This document shows, piece after piece, positions 8,151 through 16,136 of a DNA stretch of 24,034 nucleotides. The position numbers were made by a program, and so were the translations under genes. This DNA is from Nitrosotalea sp. (GTDB taxonomy: Archaea > Thermoproteota > Nitrososphaeria > Nitrososphaerales > Nitrosopumilaceae): the NCBI GenBank assembly GCA_022545805.1, contig JAKEIJ010000036.1:1-24034 (forward strand). The letters run 5' to 3'. A model generated the notes under the pieces. It was not told the origin of the DNA, did no database searches, and saw only the letters and a list, made by a program, of their open reading frames with translations. Position 1 is the stretch's first letter. Each line of letters starts with the position of its first letter.

Positions 8151-8155
8151 AGGAG
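8151..8155 (+). promoter_or_regulatory. Shine-Dalgarno site supporting a TTG start
   Basis: AGGAG, preceded by A-runs, lies 9 bases before the TTG at 8165. A TATA-like ATATAAG at 8120-8126 predicts a start of transcription near 8150, so this is one of the few genes here with a short leader and a clear ribosome-binding site. Confidence 0.6.
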
Positions 8156-8164
8156 TATCCATTC

Positions 8165-8599
8165 TTGACAGTAAAGACCGGAGACAAGGTCAAGATAGAG
8201 TACACTGGAACTCTGGACGATGGAACCATCTTTGACAGTTCTGCAGACCATGGAAATCCCTTAGAGTTTGAGGTTGGAAGTGGCCAAGTGATAAAGGGAT
8301 TTGATGATGCAATACTTGGAATGAAGGAGGGTGAAGAGAAGCAGTTTAGCATAGAACCTGTTGATGCGTATGGAGAGCATGATCCAACTTTGGTTCAAAA
8401 GGTGCCAAGAGAAATATTTCCTCAAGAGGCAGAACTTGTTCCCGGACTATTATTTGAGGCTGGACTTCCTACTGGAGAAAAGGTACCTGCCACAATAAAA
8501 GATGTACAGGGAGGGATTGTTTCAGTTGATTTGAATCATCCCCTTGCTGGAAAAAAATTGAATTTCAAGATAAAAGTATCAGTCATAACATCTTCTTAA
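8165..8599 (+). CDS. FKBP-type peptidyl-prolyl isomerase, SlyD-like
   Basis: The 144-residue protein begins with VKTGDKVKIEYTGTLDDGTIFDSS, the FKBP N-terminal strand pattern, followed by GQVIKGFDDAILGMKEGEEK, which carries the catalytic-pocket residues. The segment of about residues 65-125 (DAYGEHDP..VPREIFP..) is the insert-in-flap domain of SlyD-type FKBPs, which adds chaperone activity. It lacks the His/Cys-rich metal tail of bacterial SlyD, ending at VSVITSS. It likely catalyses prolyl cis-trans isomerisation and holds unfolded proteins in the cytoplasm. The TTG start is supported by AGGAG at 8151-8155. Confidence 0.92.
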   Translation: MTVKTGDKVKIEYTGTLDDGTIFDSSADHGNPLEFEVGSGQVIKGFDDAILGMKEGEEKQFSIEPVDAYGEHDPTLVQKVPREIFPQEAELVPGLLFEAGLPTGEKVPATIKDVQGGIVSVDLNHPLAGKKLNFKIKVSVITSS

Positions 8600-8737
8600 T
8601 TTTTATTTCATCACTTTATACAATAGCACAGTTTGGAAAATCCTCTTTTCATCATTGTAATTTATTTCAAAATTTAGATCGCTCAAAAAATCAAGGTTTA
8701 TGTGTGATGTGGAAAAACTGAGATTTATAGAGTAAAA

Positions 8738-10018
8738 ATGGATAATTCAGATATTCACATGGTATATGTTCTTCTTGATGGCATAGGTGATTTGCCCCAT
8801 CCAGATCTGAAAGGCTCAACGCCACTAAGTTATGCAAAGACTCCTAATCTTGACAGACTGGCAAGAAATGGCTCTATTGGAGAAGTAATTTCAGTAGGCA
8901 AAGGGATAGCTCCCCAATCAGACATTGCTGTTTTCAACATGTTAGGATATAGATTTGAAAATGCACAATATGTAGGAAGGGGAGTAATTGAGGCAATTGG
9001 AGTTGGAGTTGATTTTAAGAGCGGTGACCTTGCACTTCGAGGAAATTTTGCTACTGTAAATGAAGAGAGAATAATCACAGACCGAAGAGCAGGAAGGAAA
9101 ATTGAGAAGGAAGATGCTCTTGCAATTGCTCGTGAGTTAGAAGAAAAACTCAAGTTTGCAAATCCAAAGGCATCAGTCGTTGTGGCTCCAACAATTGGAC
9201 ATAGGGTAATTGTAAGAATACGATGTGATGGTATGTTTCTAACACCAGATATCAGTAACACAGATCCAGCATATGCAAGAATTGATGGTATGGGTGTTGC
9301 AAAAGCAGTAGGCGATTACATGGAGATTGAAAAGTCACTGCCATTAAACGAGTCTGATGGCGCAAAACTTTCGGCATCATTTGTAAACGAGTTTACAGAC
9401 AAGTCTCTTCAAATCATGAAAGATAGTCAAGTAAATAGAAATAGAAAAGACCAAGGAAAAAAAATGCTCAATTCCATCCTATTACGTGATGCTGGAAATA
9501 AATTTCCAGACGTGGCGCCAATAAACAATCTACACCAAATGCAGTTTTCATGCATAGTTGACATGCCAGTAGAAATAGGAATAGCAAATGTTTTGAAGAT
9601 GAAATCATTTAGTGCAGGAGGTCTTACAGACTATGAGGAAAAAGCACGGGTTGCAGCCAAAGCAATGGAAACGCAGAATGCAATTTATGTTCACATCAAA
9701 GGACCAGATGAATTTGGCCACGATGGAGATGCAGTAGGCAAGATGCAAAACATAGAAGAAATAGATCAGCGATTCTTTGGTACACTACTTGATAACATTG
9801 ACACGTCAAAAGTTGTTGTAGTCATATCAGGAGATCATTCCACACCATGCATAAACAAGAGCCATAGTGATGATCCTGTCCCAGTTTTGGTTTCAGGGGA
9901 TTTTATCCAAAAAGATGGAACTACAAGATTTACAGAAGATCAGGCAAAGAAAGGCAAGATTGGGCTTCTCATGGGAGCCGATGTCATCAAAACAGCAGTA
10001 AAGATGATCAAATCATAA
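8738..10018 (+). CDS. apgM: Archaeal cofactor-independent phosphoglycerate mutase
   Basis: The 426-residue protein belongs to the alkaline phosphatase superfamily and has the archaeal ApgM form. Metal-binding D14 lies in VLLDGIGD, and the nucleophile S61 in GIAPQSDIAVFNMLGY. The later metal site is formed by HIKGPDEFGHDGD and SGDHSTPC, followed by SHSDDPVPVLVSG. The enzyme interconverts 3- and 2-phosphoglycerate; in a carbon-fixing thaumarchaeon it would act in gluconeogenesis. ATG at 8738 is used; an in-frame ATG at 8759 (M8) is also plausible because related proteins begin close to the first strand. The 138-bp upstream gap holds only AT-rich sequence. The 3' end overlaps the convergent DUF309 gene by 11 bp. 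Confidence 0.93.
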   Translation: MDNSDIHMVYVLLDGIGDLPHPDLKGSTPLSYAKTPNLDRLARNGSIGEVISVGKGIAPQSDIAVFNMLGYRFENAQYVGRGVIEAIGVGVDFKSGDLALRGNFATVNEERIITDRRAGRKIEKEDALAIARELEEKLKFANPKASVVVAPTIGHRVIVRIRCDGMFLTPDISNTDPAYARIDGMGVAKAVGDYMEIEKSLPLNESDGAKLSASFVNEFTDKSLQIMKDSQVNRNRKDQGKKMLNSILLRDAGNKFPDVAPINNLHQMQFSCIVDMPVEIGIANVLKMKSFSAGGLTDYEEKARVAAKAMETQNAIYVHIKGPDEFGHDGDAVGKMQNIEEIDQRFFGTLLDNIDTSKVVVVISGDHSTPCINKSHSDDPVPVLVSGDFIQKDGTTRFTEDQAKKGKIGLLMGADVIKTAVKMIKS

Positions 10019-10568
10019 ATGGCGCTATAGACTTGGAAGATATCATCATTCCAACCACTTGTTGGAACTTGTCAATATCAATTCCATAATACATTCCAGA
10101 CGCATTGACAAATTTATCCATAGCCCTATTCATGATTGATACACATATGTCATTTTCATATTTTTGATAATGAACTAGTGCCGCTGCAACAAGAATTATT
10201 CCTTGGACAAGATCCTTTTCTCCTTCATGTGTATGTTTCCATACACCCTCAAGGACTTCGTGACATTCCCAGTATCGTTCATCGTTAAAGTATTGTTTTG
10301 CTCTTTTAATGGCATCCTCTTTTTCAATTTTTTCTTCCACGACAGGTCTTGCATCATAGAGTGAACCAATCACATCAAATTTTTTTACAATCACACCTAG
10401 TTCTTCTTTTTTTACAGACACATCAAACTCTAGATATTTAGTTGATACTCTCATATCTCGTATAATGACATCCATTTCTGAAGTCATAGAGTCAGCTCTC
10501 GCAAGTAGTGTTTTAGCATCAGTCGGAAGATAACCCGAGTTTTTCAAGTGAAGCATGAATCTGTCCAT
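10008..10568 (-). CDS. DUF309 domain protein
   Basis: The protein has 186 residues. The C-terminal half (about 93-165) is a DUF309 helical domain: FNDERYWECHEVLEGVWKHT followed by LVQGIILVAAALVHYQ, with the typical E-x-H-E/W and GxI-x2-AAAL-x-H pattern. The N-terminal half (about 1-85) is a separate, unrecognised segment with alternating helical and strand-like stretches. The function of DUF309 is not known; the conserved Glu/His pattern could be an active or metal site, which is inference. The ATG at 10568 is about 25-27 bp after a CTTAAA box at 10590-10595 (minus strand). It is convergent with apgM and divergent from S24e. Confidence 0.8.
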   Translation of the reverse strand: MDRFMLHLKNSGYLPTDAKTLLARADSMTSEMDVIIRDMRVSTKYLEFDVSVKKEELGVIVKKFDVIGSLYDARPVVEEKIEKEDAIKRAKQYFNDERYWECHEVLEGVWKHTHEGEKDLVQGIILVAAALVHYQKYENDICVSIMNRAMDKFVNASGMYYGIDIDKFQQVVGMMISSKSIAPFMI

Positions 10569-10650
10569 GAATTTTTGACATGTTGATTTCTTAAATTGTT
10601 ATCTAGAAGCAGTTAAGATTTATATGAACTATTAAAAGGACTTGGATTAC

Positions 10651-11004
10651 ATGTCAATGATTGAAGTTACACGCGATGTAAAGAATCCCTTACTGTCTAG
10701 AAGGGAAATTACATGTAATTTCAAAGGCCTTTCTGGTAGACTAAAGAAACTAGAGGCAGTAGACATGGTCTCAAAGAAATTCAATCTAGAAGGAAAAATT
10801 GTGATACCAATATTGTTGAAGAATGAAACTGGAAGACCAGTAGTATCAGGAAGTTTCTATGTATATGAAGATGAAAAACTTGCCAAAGAACATCTAAAGG
10901 CAGCAGTCTTTGCAAGAATTGAAAAAGCAAAAGGTGCAGCTGCAAAACCAGAAGGTGAAGCACCAGCAGAACAAGCAGATACACCAAAGGAAGAGAGCAA
11001 GTAA
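10651..11004 (+). CDS. rps24e: 30S ribosomal protein S24e
   Basis: IEVTRDVKNPLLSRREI at the N-terminus and the later KEHLKAAVFARIEKAK segment match archaeal S24e. The chosen start is ATG at 10651: AAGGA at 10636-10640 lies 10 bases upstream, and the TATA-like TTTATAT (10619-10625) is about 29 bp away. A TTG at 10642 also opens this frame but would sit one base from the AAGGA. The product is then 117 residues. The last about 25 residues are an Ala/Glu/Pro/Lys-rich low-complexity tail beyond the folded domain. The stop shares one base with the S27ae start (TAATG). Confidence 0.92.
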   Translation: MSMIEVTRDVKNPLLSRREITCNFKGLSGRLKKLEAVDMVSKKFNLEGKIVIPILLKNETGRPVVSGSFYVYEDEKLAKEHLKAAVFARIEKAKGAAAKPEGEAPAEQADTPKEESK

Positions 11005-11177
11005 TGGCAGGAAAGAAAGGCTCAAGTCCAGCAGTATACAAGTATTACAAAGTTTCTGGAGAAAAAGTGGAGAGAGTAAAAAAAGAATGCTCAAGATGTG
11101 GAAAGGGTGTATTCATGTCCAACCACAAAAACAGACGAAGTTGTGGCAAGTGTGGTTTTACAGAATTTAATCAATAA
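11004..11177 (+). CDS. rps27ae: 30S ribosomal protein S27ae
   Basis: This short gene encodes 57 residues. The protein starts MAGKKGSSPAVYKYYKVSG and holds a zinc ribbon C29-x2-C32-x14-C47-x2-C50 (CSRC ... CGKC) with the S27ae-like stretch MSNHKNRRSCGKCGFTEF. It binds the small ribosomal subunit. It overlaps the S24e stop by one base, the conserved archaeal order S24e-S27ae. The stop (11175-11177) abuts the convergent HEFLH-protein gene with no gap. Confidence 0.94.
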   Translation: MAGKKGSSPAVYKYYKVSGEKVERVKKECSRCGKGVFMSNHKNRRSCGKCGFTEFNQ

Positions 11178-11984
11178 CTAATATAGTTTTTTCTTTCTGA
11201 GTCGAATGGCTTTTTGTTCTATTTGATCTAGTTTTTGTAAAAGACTTGGATCAATTACAGTATTTGCTATAGCGGTTGCAGGAATCTTGGCTATGTTGGT
11301 ATCCATTGCTATGTTTATGACAGGAAGATTCTTTCCCATCCAGAATTTCATTACCTTGTCTTCTAGTTTATAGTCTCGGAATCCCTCTGGGAATTTTTTG
11401 GTTATGTGTAACAGCAAAGTCTTGTCATCAAATACAGCCCTTGGTTCAGAAAGTCTAGTAGAATCAGAATAATTACTTTCAAAAATATTACTGCTAATTT
11501 CATCTGATACTATATCCATCTTTGATATCTTTCTAATCAATTCCAAATAGTGTAAAAACTCGTGTGCCAAAATTGCATGTATTGTACCTTTGAGGCCATA
11601 CGCAACAAGCGGTGCAGTGATTTGTATAATGACATTTAGTTTATCATTTGAAATGACAGGAATTGTTCTTGCAAATAATATGCCATAATCAAAAGAGCCA
11701 GAAGACGGATGAGACACAACTATAGATGGCTCCACATATGCAAGAGGAAAGTTGATTCCTGAGGCTTTCTCAATTCTCTGTATCCCAGATAGCGCCACCT
11801 CAAATCTTTTTATTATTAGTGAATGAATCTTATCAGGAATCAGTCCATTTTTGTGAGCTTCATGTACTCTAAGTAAAGGATCCAACGGAACAAGATTGAA
11901 TTCGACTATAATAAAAGCTTGACACAGTGATAAAGATTTCAGATAGTTTGGCCTAGAACAATATATTCGATCAGAATTTGTCAT
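11178..11984 (-). CDS. Putative zinc metalloprotein with HEFLH motif, unknown function
   Basis: The 268-residue protein has one clear signature, H141-E-F-L-H145 within a hydrophobic helix (IHAILAHEFLHYLELI). This is the HExxH zinc-binding motif of metallopeptidases. A third ligand is not obvious; Glu residues in LSEPRAVF, about 40 residues later, are candidates. Residues about 40-75 are helical (LLRVHEAHKNGLIPDKIHSLIIKRF) and there is no signal peptide or clear membrane span. The C-terminus is Lys/Arg-rich. I do not recognise the family, and peptidase activity is inference. It begins 15 bp after the pus10 stop, so it is probably co-transcribed. The start at 11984 is uncertain because the first about 25 residues look atypical. 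Confidence 0.72.
   Translation of the reverse strand: MTNSDRIYCSRPNYLKSLSLCQAFIIVEFNLVPLDPLLRVHEAHKNGLIPDKIHSLIIKRFEVALSGIQRIEKASGINFPLAYVEPSIVVSHPSSGSFDYGILFARTIPVISNDKLNVIIQITAPLVAYGLKGTIHAILAHEFLHYLELIRKISKMDIVSDEISSNIFESNYSDSTRLSEPRAVFDDKTLLLHITKKFPEGFRDYKLEDKVMKFWMGKNLPVINIAMDTNIAKIPATAIANTVIDPSLLQKLDQIEQKAIRLRKKKLY
11187..11198 (+). terminator. U-rich tract after the S24e-S27ae operon
   Basis: A T-rich run on the plus strand begins ten bases after the S27ae stop, consistent with archaeal U-tract termination. The same bases, read on the minus strand, encode the Lys-rich C-terminus of the convergent gene. No hairpin is seen. Confidence 0.4.
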
Positions 11985-11999
11985 ATTCGCTCAAAAAAT

Positions 12000-13148
12000 T
12001 CAATCGCTAGTGACTATTTTATGAAAATCAAATGTTGTACACCTGCATACATTTTCAAGCAATATACTCATACTTGGTTCGATGTTAGTTCCAGATACGA
12101 GTCGCTTTAGAGGTATTCCACCATCCAATGTCAACAGTGCAGTAAATGACTTGGTATCAATTTTTTTTATCTTGATAGCATAGACTCTTTTTTGGTTTTT
12201 CCATGGCAGATTTTCATTCACCGACACAGGCATGTCTTTTAGACTTTCCAACACTTTCAACGCTTCAGGTACGAGATGTTTTTCAGTAGATATATCCAGT
12301 AATACGTCTGTCTTGAATTTTATCTGCTCAGTTGGCACCTTTGAGATGACTCGCAAGTTTAGGATGGATATACTACCAAGCCTAATTTTTTTTGGTAATA
12401 CAATTTTTCTTTTGTGTGGATTTACTAGTTTGACAAAAAATGGTCTTCCATTTCCCAAAACAAGACTAGATTCATCTTCACTTCCTATCCAGGTTATCTT
12501 GGCTTGTTGAGCACCAAATTTTTCAAACAAAAACTTGGCAATATGACCTTCGACACTGTTGTATCCAGATATGCCATGAAAGTCACAAACAAAACATCCT
12601 TTTCCCTCACATCTATTGCAAGATTCTTGTTTTTGTGGGATTCCTCTTGCTTCTTTTGTATATCTTCCTTGCAGTACCAGTGCTTTTGGTTTTATATCAC
12701 ATTGATCTTTTTTGAAATCAATTGTAAATACGATATCAGGATTTTGATAATCAACCCTAGTTCTAGTTCTCTTTCCAAATTGTTTTCCCATCTCTCTTGT
12801 AACATCACTTTTTATCCCCGCAGTACCTCGAAGCTTGAATTTAGAACGTATTATATCATCTCTATCCAAAATAGATGGCTGGAGAATTGCACCAATAAGA
12901 AATGTAGAGAATTCATATTCTTTTGACATGTCAAGAATTTTGTTCAAGAATATTCCAAGTTCAGGCATCAAGTTTTTACAAAGATAACATGATTTTGGTT
13001 TACTTTGTTTTATGATTTTTCTAATTTTCTCTCCAAGATTTTTATGAGAAACTAGATGCAATTTACTTGCAAACATTCTTCCAATACAATAATCACATAG
13101 ATGGTACTCTCGTAAAATTTGTCTAGTTTCATCAATTACTGAATCCAT
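12000..13148 (-). CDS. pus10: tRNA pseudouridine synthase Pus10
   Basis: With the ATG at 13148 the protein has 382 residues. The order is an N-terminal cysteine module (CxxC at 18/21 and 54/57), a THUMP-like region, a second cysteine cluster (C177-x2-C180-x4-C185-x2-C188), and the catalytic domain with GSEDESSLVLGNGRPF, whose D225 is the expected catalytic Asp. Archaeal Pus10 makes pseudouridine 54 and 55 in the tRNA T-loop. The frame extends to a TTG at 13163, but a TATA-like AAATAAAC (plus strand 13174-13181) is about 29 bp from the ATG and only 14 from the TTG, so the ATG is preferred. Confidence 0.93.
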   Translation of the reverse strand: MDSVIDETRQILREYHLCDYCIGRMFASKLHLVSHKNLGEKIRKIIKQSKPKSCYLCKNLMPELGIFLNKILDMSKEYEFSTFLIGAILQPSILDRDDIIRSKFKLRGTAGIKSDVTREMGKQFGKRTRTRVDYQNPDIVFTIDFKKDQCDIKPKALVLQGRYTKEARGIPQKQESCNRCEGKGCFVCDFHGISGYNSVEGHIAKFLFEKFGAQQAKITWIGSEDESSLVLGNGRPFFVKLVNPHKRKIVLPKKIRLGSISILNLRVISKVPTEQIKFKTDVLLDISTEKHLVPEALKVLESLKDMPVSVNENLPWKNQKRVYAIKIKKIDTKSFTALLTLDGGIPLKRLVSGTNIEPSMSILLENVCRCTTFDFHKIVTSD

Positions 13149-13208
13149 CTTGGTTTTTTTCAATAGTGTATCAAATAAACAAAGGTGTTTTAATCCTAGT
13201 TATGTTAT

Positions 13209-13883
13209 CTACCAAGGATATAATCTTCTGCAGGTTTCTTTATCTGAGACACTGATGGCTTTGGTAGGACATGTCTGTGCAGCATCAAGGATTTTTTCAG
13301 AATGTGCCCCATGTTCATTAATTACTCTAGATTTTGGGTTTACCTTTACGTTTTTCTCTACTCTAAATACAGAGGGCGCGATTGTTTCACAGCTACAACA
13401 TGCTATACACTTTCCAGGATCAACATTTACAGAAACAGAAATATCATTTTCAATTTGGATAGGCTCAGTCTCAACTTTAACTTCGGCTCGTACTTTTTCA
13501 TAATAATCCCAGAAGGTTTTTTCATAACGTCTCCAAAAATCTTGATATTCGTTTTCAGCGTATTTTGTATACCTAGTCCAGTCTTCATTTGGATTCCTAT
13601 CAGAGTGTCTTGCACCCCAAGAATATGCTCCAGAAGTATACCCAGATCTCTTCTTTGATTCTTTGTTATAGTATTTTTCAGAAGACTTTACAACATTCTT
13701 GTATTCTGCACGCAGTATCTGATAAGCTTCTGTTACTGTCTTGAATTTTGTGCTTTCTTGATCTGAAGAATTCTTGTCAGGGTGAAATTGTAGAGCAAGT
13801 TTCCTATATGCTGATTTTACCTCTTTGATGGAGGCCCCTTCTTGGAGACCTAGTGCTTGATAACACTGGTAGGTATTCAACAA
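13209..13883 (-). CDS. DnaJ-ferredoxin fusion (DnaJ-Fer)
   Basis: The 224-residue protein has an N-terminal J-domain (about 4-65) with the HPD motif at 34-36. A charged, aromatic-rich linker (about 66-145) follows. The C-terminus is a single-cluster ferredoxin with C159-x2-C162-x2-C165 and a distal C205-P, plus an extra C163. J-domains stimulate DnaK ATPase; the ferredoxin domain could tie this to redox state or Fe-S proteins, but this is inference. DnaJ-Fer is known in Thaumarchaeota and plant chloroplasts and was proposed as a plant-to-thaumarchaeal transfer (Petitjean and colleagues, 2012). It starts with TTG (13883), with TAAATAT (minus strand, around 13911) about 28 bp upstream. Confidence 0.93.
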   Translation of the reverse strand: MLNTYQCYQALGLQEGASIKEVKSAYRKLALQFHPDKNSSDQESTKFKTVTEAYQILRAEYKNVVKSSEKYYNKESKKRSGYTSGAYSWGARHSDRNPNEDWTRYTKYAENEYQDFWRRYEKTFWDYYEKVRAEVKVETEPIQIENDISVSVNVDPGKCIACCSCETIAPSVFRVEKNVKVNPKSRVINEHGAHSEKILDAAQTCPTKAISVSDKETCRRLYPW

Positions 13884-13934
13884 GATATTCTAGTTTATAC
13901 CATGCAAGATATTTAGGTACATCTTTTTAGAGCA

Positions 13935-15260
13935 CTAGCCCAAGCCCATTTTTCTCAGCATGCCTTGCATCTGTCGGCCCTTGGAAGCTTTCATCATTGT
14001 CTTTGAATTCTTGTATGCCTTGAGAAGTTCTTTTACTTCATGTTCTGGCCATCCAGAACCACGTGCAATTCTCTTTACCCTTGATGCGTTTATCAAATCA
14101 GGATCAGATTTTTCATCCTTTGTCATGGATTGGATGATAAAGCGCCATTTTTCCATTCGTTCTTCTTGTTGTTCAACCTGATCTTCTTTTACCATGCCAG
14201 AAAAGCCAGGCATGTTTTCCAAGATATTACGCAATCCACCCGCCTTTGTAGCTTCTTCAATTTGAAAATAGAAATCTTCCATATTCATTTTTCCATGCGA
14301 GATTCTCTTTAGTCTGTCTTCGTTGCCTTCTGTCTCAAGTCTCTTTGCCATATCAAGCAACGCCTGGATGTCACCCATGCCAAGCATTCTTCCCACAAAT
14401 CGTGTAGGGGAAAACTTTTCAAGATCATCAATTCTTTCACCAGTTCCAATGTACATTATTTGTGCTCCCGTTGCAGCAGCTGCTGCAAGTGCACCACCGC
14501 CTTTTGCGCTACTATCCAGTTTTGTTATTATGATACCTCCCACTGGAACTGTCTTGTGAAACGCTTCAGCTTGACTAAAACATTGCTGTCCAATGGTCCC
14601 ATCAATTATCAGCAATGCAAGATCAGGATTTGCAACAGTCCCAATTCTTGTCATTTCATCAAGTAGATCTTTTTCTTCTTTGTGTCTTCCTGCAGTATCT
14701 ATTAGAATAACGTCAAAATTTTGCCCCTCAAAATGTTTTAGTCCATTTTTTACGATTTCAGGCGAGTCCTTGTTTCCTTCTTCACCATACACCTCTACAT
14801 TTGTTTTTTCACACATTGTCTTTAATTGGGTAAGGGCACCAGGTCGGTAGGTATCTGCACCAACAACTGCAACTCTATAACCCTGTCTAGTCAGAAGTTT
14901 GGCAAGTTTTGAAGTGACTGTTGTCTTGCCACTACCCTGAATTCCAAGCATCAGGACTTTGTTGACTTTACCTGGTTGGAATACGTATTGTTCTTCAGTT
15001 CCAAGTAATTTTGAGAGCTCTTCATATAGAATTTTTACAATGTGATCTTTCCTAGATAGTCCAGGAGGAGGTGTTTCGTTAAGAGACCTCTCCTCAAGAT
15101 TTTTTGTAATTTGAAAAACAAGTTTTACGTTTACATCAGACTGTAATAGAGATCTCTGGATATCTTTTGAAAGTTCTTTGATTAGACCTTCATCAACTGC
15201 CGAAGAGTTTACTATTTTCTTTAATGCGGCTCTAAGGCCTGTCTTTAAACCATCTAGCAT
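13935..15260 (-). CDS. srp54: Signal recognition particle 54 kDa protein
   Basis: The 441-residue protein has the N-G-M layout. The N domain spans about 1-95. The GTPase domain carries the P-loop GIQGSGKTT (106-114), DTAGR (188-192), TKLD (246-249) and the KGGGALA closing motif. The Met-rich M domain (about 300-441, with MEDFYFQIEEATKAGGLRNILENMPG and a GSGWPEHEV RNA-binding segment) binds 7S RNA and signal sequences. It targets nascent membrane proteins with SRP19, encoded at 20731. Its ATG lies inside the dph6 3' end (7-bp overlap), indicating one operon. Confidence 0.97.
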   Translation of the reverse strand: MLDGLKTGLRAALKKIVNSSAVDEGLIKELSKDIQRSLLQSDVNVKLVFQITKNLEERSLNETPPPGLSRKDHIVKILYEELSKLLGTEEQYVFQPGKVNKVLMLGIQGSGKTTVTSKLAKLLTRQGYRVAVVGADTYRPGALTQLKTMCEKTNVEVYGEEGNKDSPEIVKNGLKHFEGQNFDVILIDTAGRHKEEKDLLDEMTRIGTVANPDLALLIIDGTIGQQCFSQAEAFHKTVPVGGIIITKLDSSAKGGGALAAAAATGAQIMYIGTGERIDDLEKFSPTRFVGRMLGMGDIQALLDMAKRLETEGNEDRLKRISHGKMNMEDFYFQIEEATKAGGLRNILENMPGFSGMVKEDQVEQQEERMEKWRFIIQSMTKDEKSDPDLINASRVKRIARGSGWPEHEVKELLKAYKNSKTMMKASKGRQMQGMLRKMGLG

Positions 15261-15943
15261 TGTTTTTCTAGAATGGCTTCGGTTATTTCAAATCTTCCTC
15301 TATAGCCATCCCAGATCTTATTTGCCTGTATCACTCCAATAGGAGAACAAAATAGTGGACAGTCAGTTACAAATGTTTCAGCTTCTCCACCCTCAAAGGC
15401 CAAGTTAAAGCCATGCTTGGTTGACAATTTTACAAGTTGTTCTACATCTTGTGGAGTTATTTCTCGTCCTAACCATGTTTGATCTAGACCTGCAGACGTT
15501 ACACTTGTTATGATAAACTTGAATCCAGAATCTAACAATTCTTGTAGATAGTTTTTTTGATCAGCATGCCAAAGTGGTGATATTATTTCCAGTCCCAGAT
15601 TATTTCCAATTCTTTCAAAACGTACTCTCTGATAATCACTGAACAGTCCACCATGAACAATACCATCTATTCCAAAATCCTTTTTCGCTTTTTCCAATAG
15701 ATTTTGTAATTCAAGAGTTTCAGTTTCAGGATCATCTGTACTAGTATGAGATACGATCTGAGGAATTTTCATAGATTTTGCCTGTAAAGATGTAGATGGA
15801 ATATTCGGATAATGTAACAGAGGACTTTCCTCAGATTTTGGAAATATTGAAACAAGGCATTCTATGTCATGTCCTGCTTTTTTGGCCCGGTAGACTGCAT
15901 AGGTACTATCCTTTCCACCTGAAAAAAGAGACGCTAGTTTCAA
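15254..15943 (-). CDS. dph6: Diphthine-ammonia ligase family protein
   Basis: The 229-residue protein begins with the PP-loop ATPase motif S8-G-G-K-D-S13 and contains the family-typical segments GGLFSDYQRVRFE, SPLWH and FEGGEAETFVTDCP. Dph6 uses ATP and ammonia for the last step of diphthamide formation on elongation factor 2. The start is TTG at 15943; no better in-frame start and no ribosome-binding site is seen. It follows the 37-residue CxxC/CxxC gene by 26 bp and overlaps srp54 by 7 bp. Archaeal members are annotated by similarity to the eukaryotic enzyme, so the exact reaction is family-based. Confidence 0.9.
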   Translation of the reverse strand: MKLASLFSGGKDSTYAVYRAKKAGHDIECLVSIFPKSEESPLLHYPNIPSTSLQAKSMKIPQIVSHTSTDDPETETLELQNLLEKAKKDFGIDGIVHGGLFSDYQRVRFERIGNNLGLEIISPLWHADQKNYLQELLDSGFKFIITSVTSAGLDQTWLGREITPQDVEQLVKLSTKHGFNLAFEGGEAETFVTDCPLFCSPIGVIQANKIWDGYRGRFEITEAILEKQC

Positions 15944-15969
15944 TTCAAGATCATAACAAATCCAGTCAA

Positions 15970-16083
15970 TTAATTTTTTTCCAGGTAAGTTACACGCTTT
16001 ATACAGTCATTGCACAAGGTCAGATTATCCCTAATTGTGATGTCCATATTAGATGCAAGACAAATATGGCATAATCCCTTCAT
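15970..16083 (-). CDS. 37-residue CxxC/CxxC zinc-ribbon-like small protein
   Basis: An ATG at 16083 opens a 37-codon frame ending in TAA at 15970-15972. The peptide begins MKGLCHICLASN and ends CNDCIKRVTYLEKN, giving C5-x2-C8-x15-C24-x2-C27, a spacing suited to one tetrahedral zinc site. A TATA-like stretch (plus strand TATAA, 16108-16112) is centred 27 bp upstream of the ATG, fitting a leaderless mRNA. In-frame stops lie just upstream, so the start is fixed. It heads the dph6-srp54 operon. I recognise no family; nucleic-acid or protein binding is a guess from the ribbon. Confidence 0.72.
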   Translation of the reverse strand: MKGLCHICLASNMDITIRDNLTLCNDCIKRVTYLEKN

Positions 16084-16107
16084 GTATTATACATAGGAGT
16101 CATATCG

Positions 16108-16112
16108 TATAA
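16108..16112 (-). promoter_or_regulatory. TATA box for the small zinc protein-dph6-srp54 operon
   Basis: The minus-strand TTATA core is centred 27 bp upstream of the ATG at 16083. It separates this operon from the aIF5A and guide-RNA unit located upstream on the same strand. Confidence 0.45.
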
Positions 16113-16136
16113 CTTGTTCTATTACTTGAAAAGCCT

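Noticed and set aside
8590..8680. Possible second box C/D RNA on the minus strand (ATGATGA and GTGATGA boxes)
   Set aside because: The putative D' is CTGT, the box spacings (17, 13, 25 nt) are irregular, and no terminal stem forms.
10781..11170. Several 60-90 codon ORFs on both strands over S24e/S27ae
   Set aside because: They are out-of-frame readings of the two ribosomal genes; Leu/Phe-rich or Lys/Gln-rich composition reflects the A-rich tail.
12504..12926. 140-codon plus-strand ORF opposite pus10
   Set aside because: It is the antisense shadow of a well-supported pus10 gene, with Phe/Ser/Ile-rich composition and no domain.
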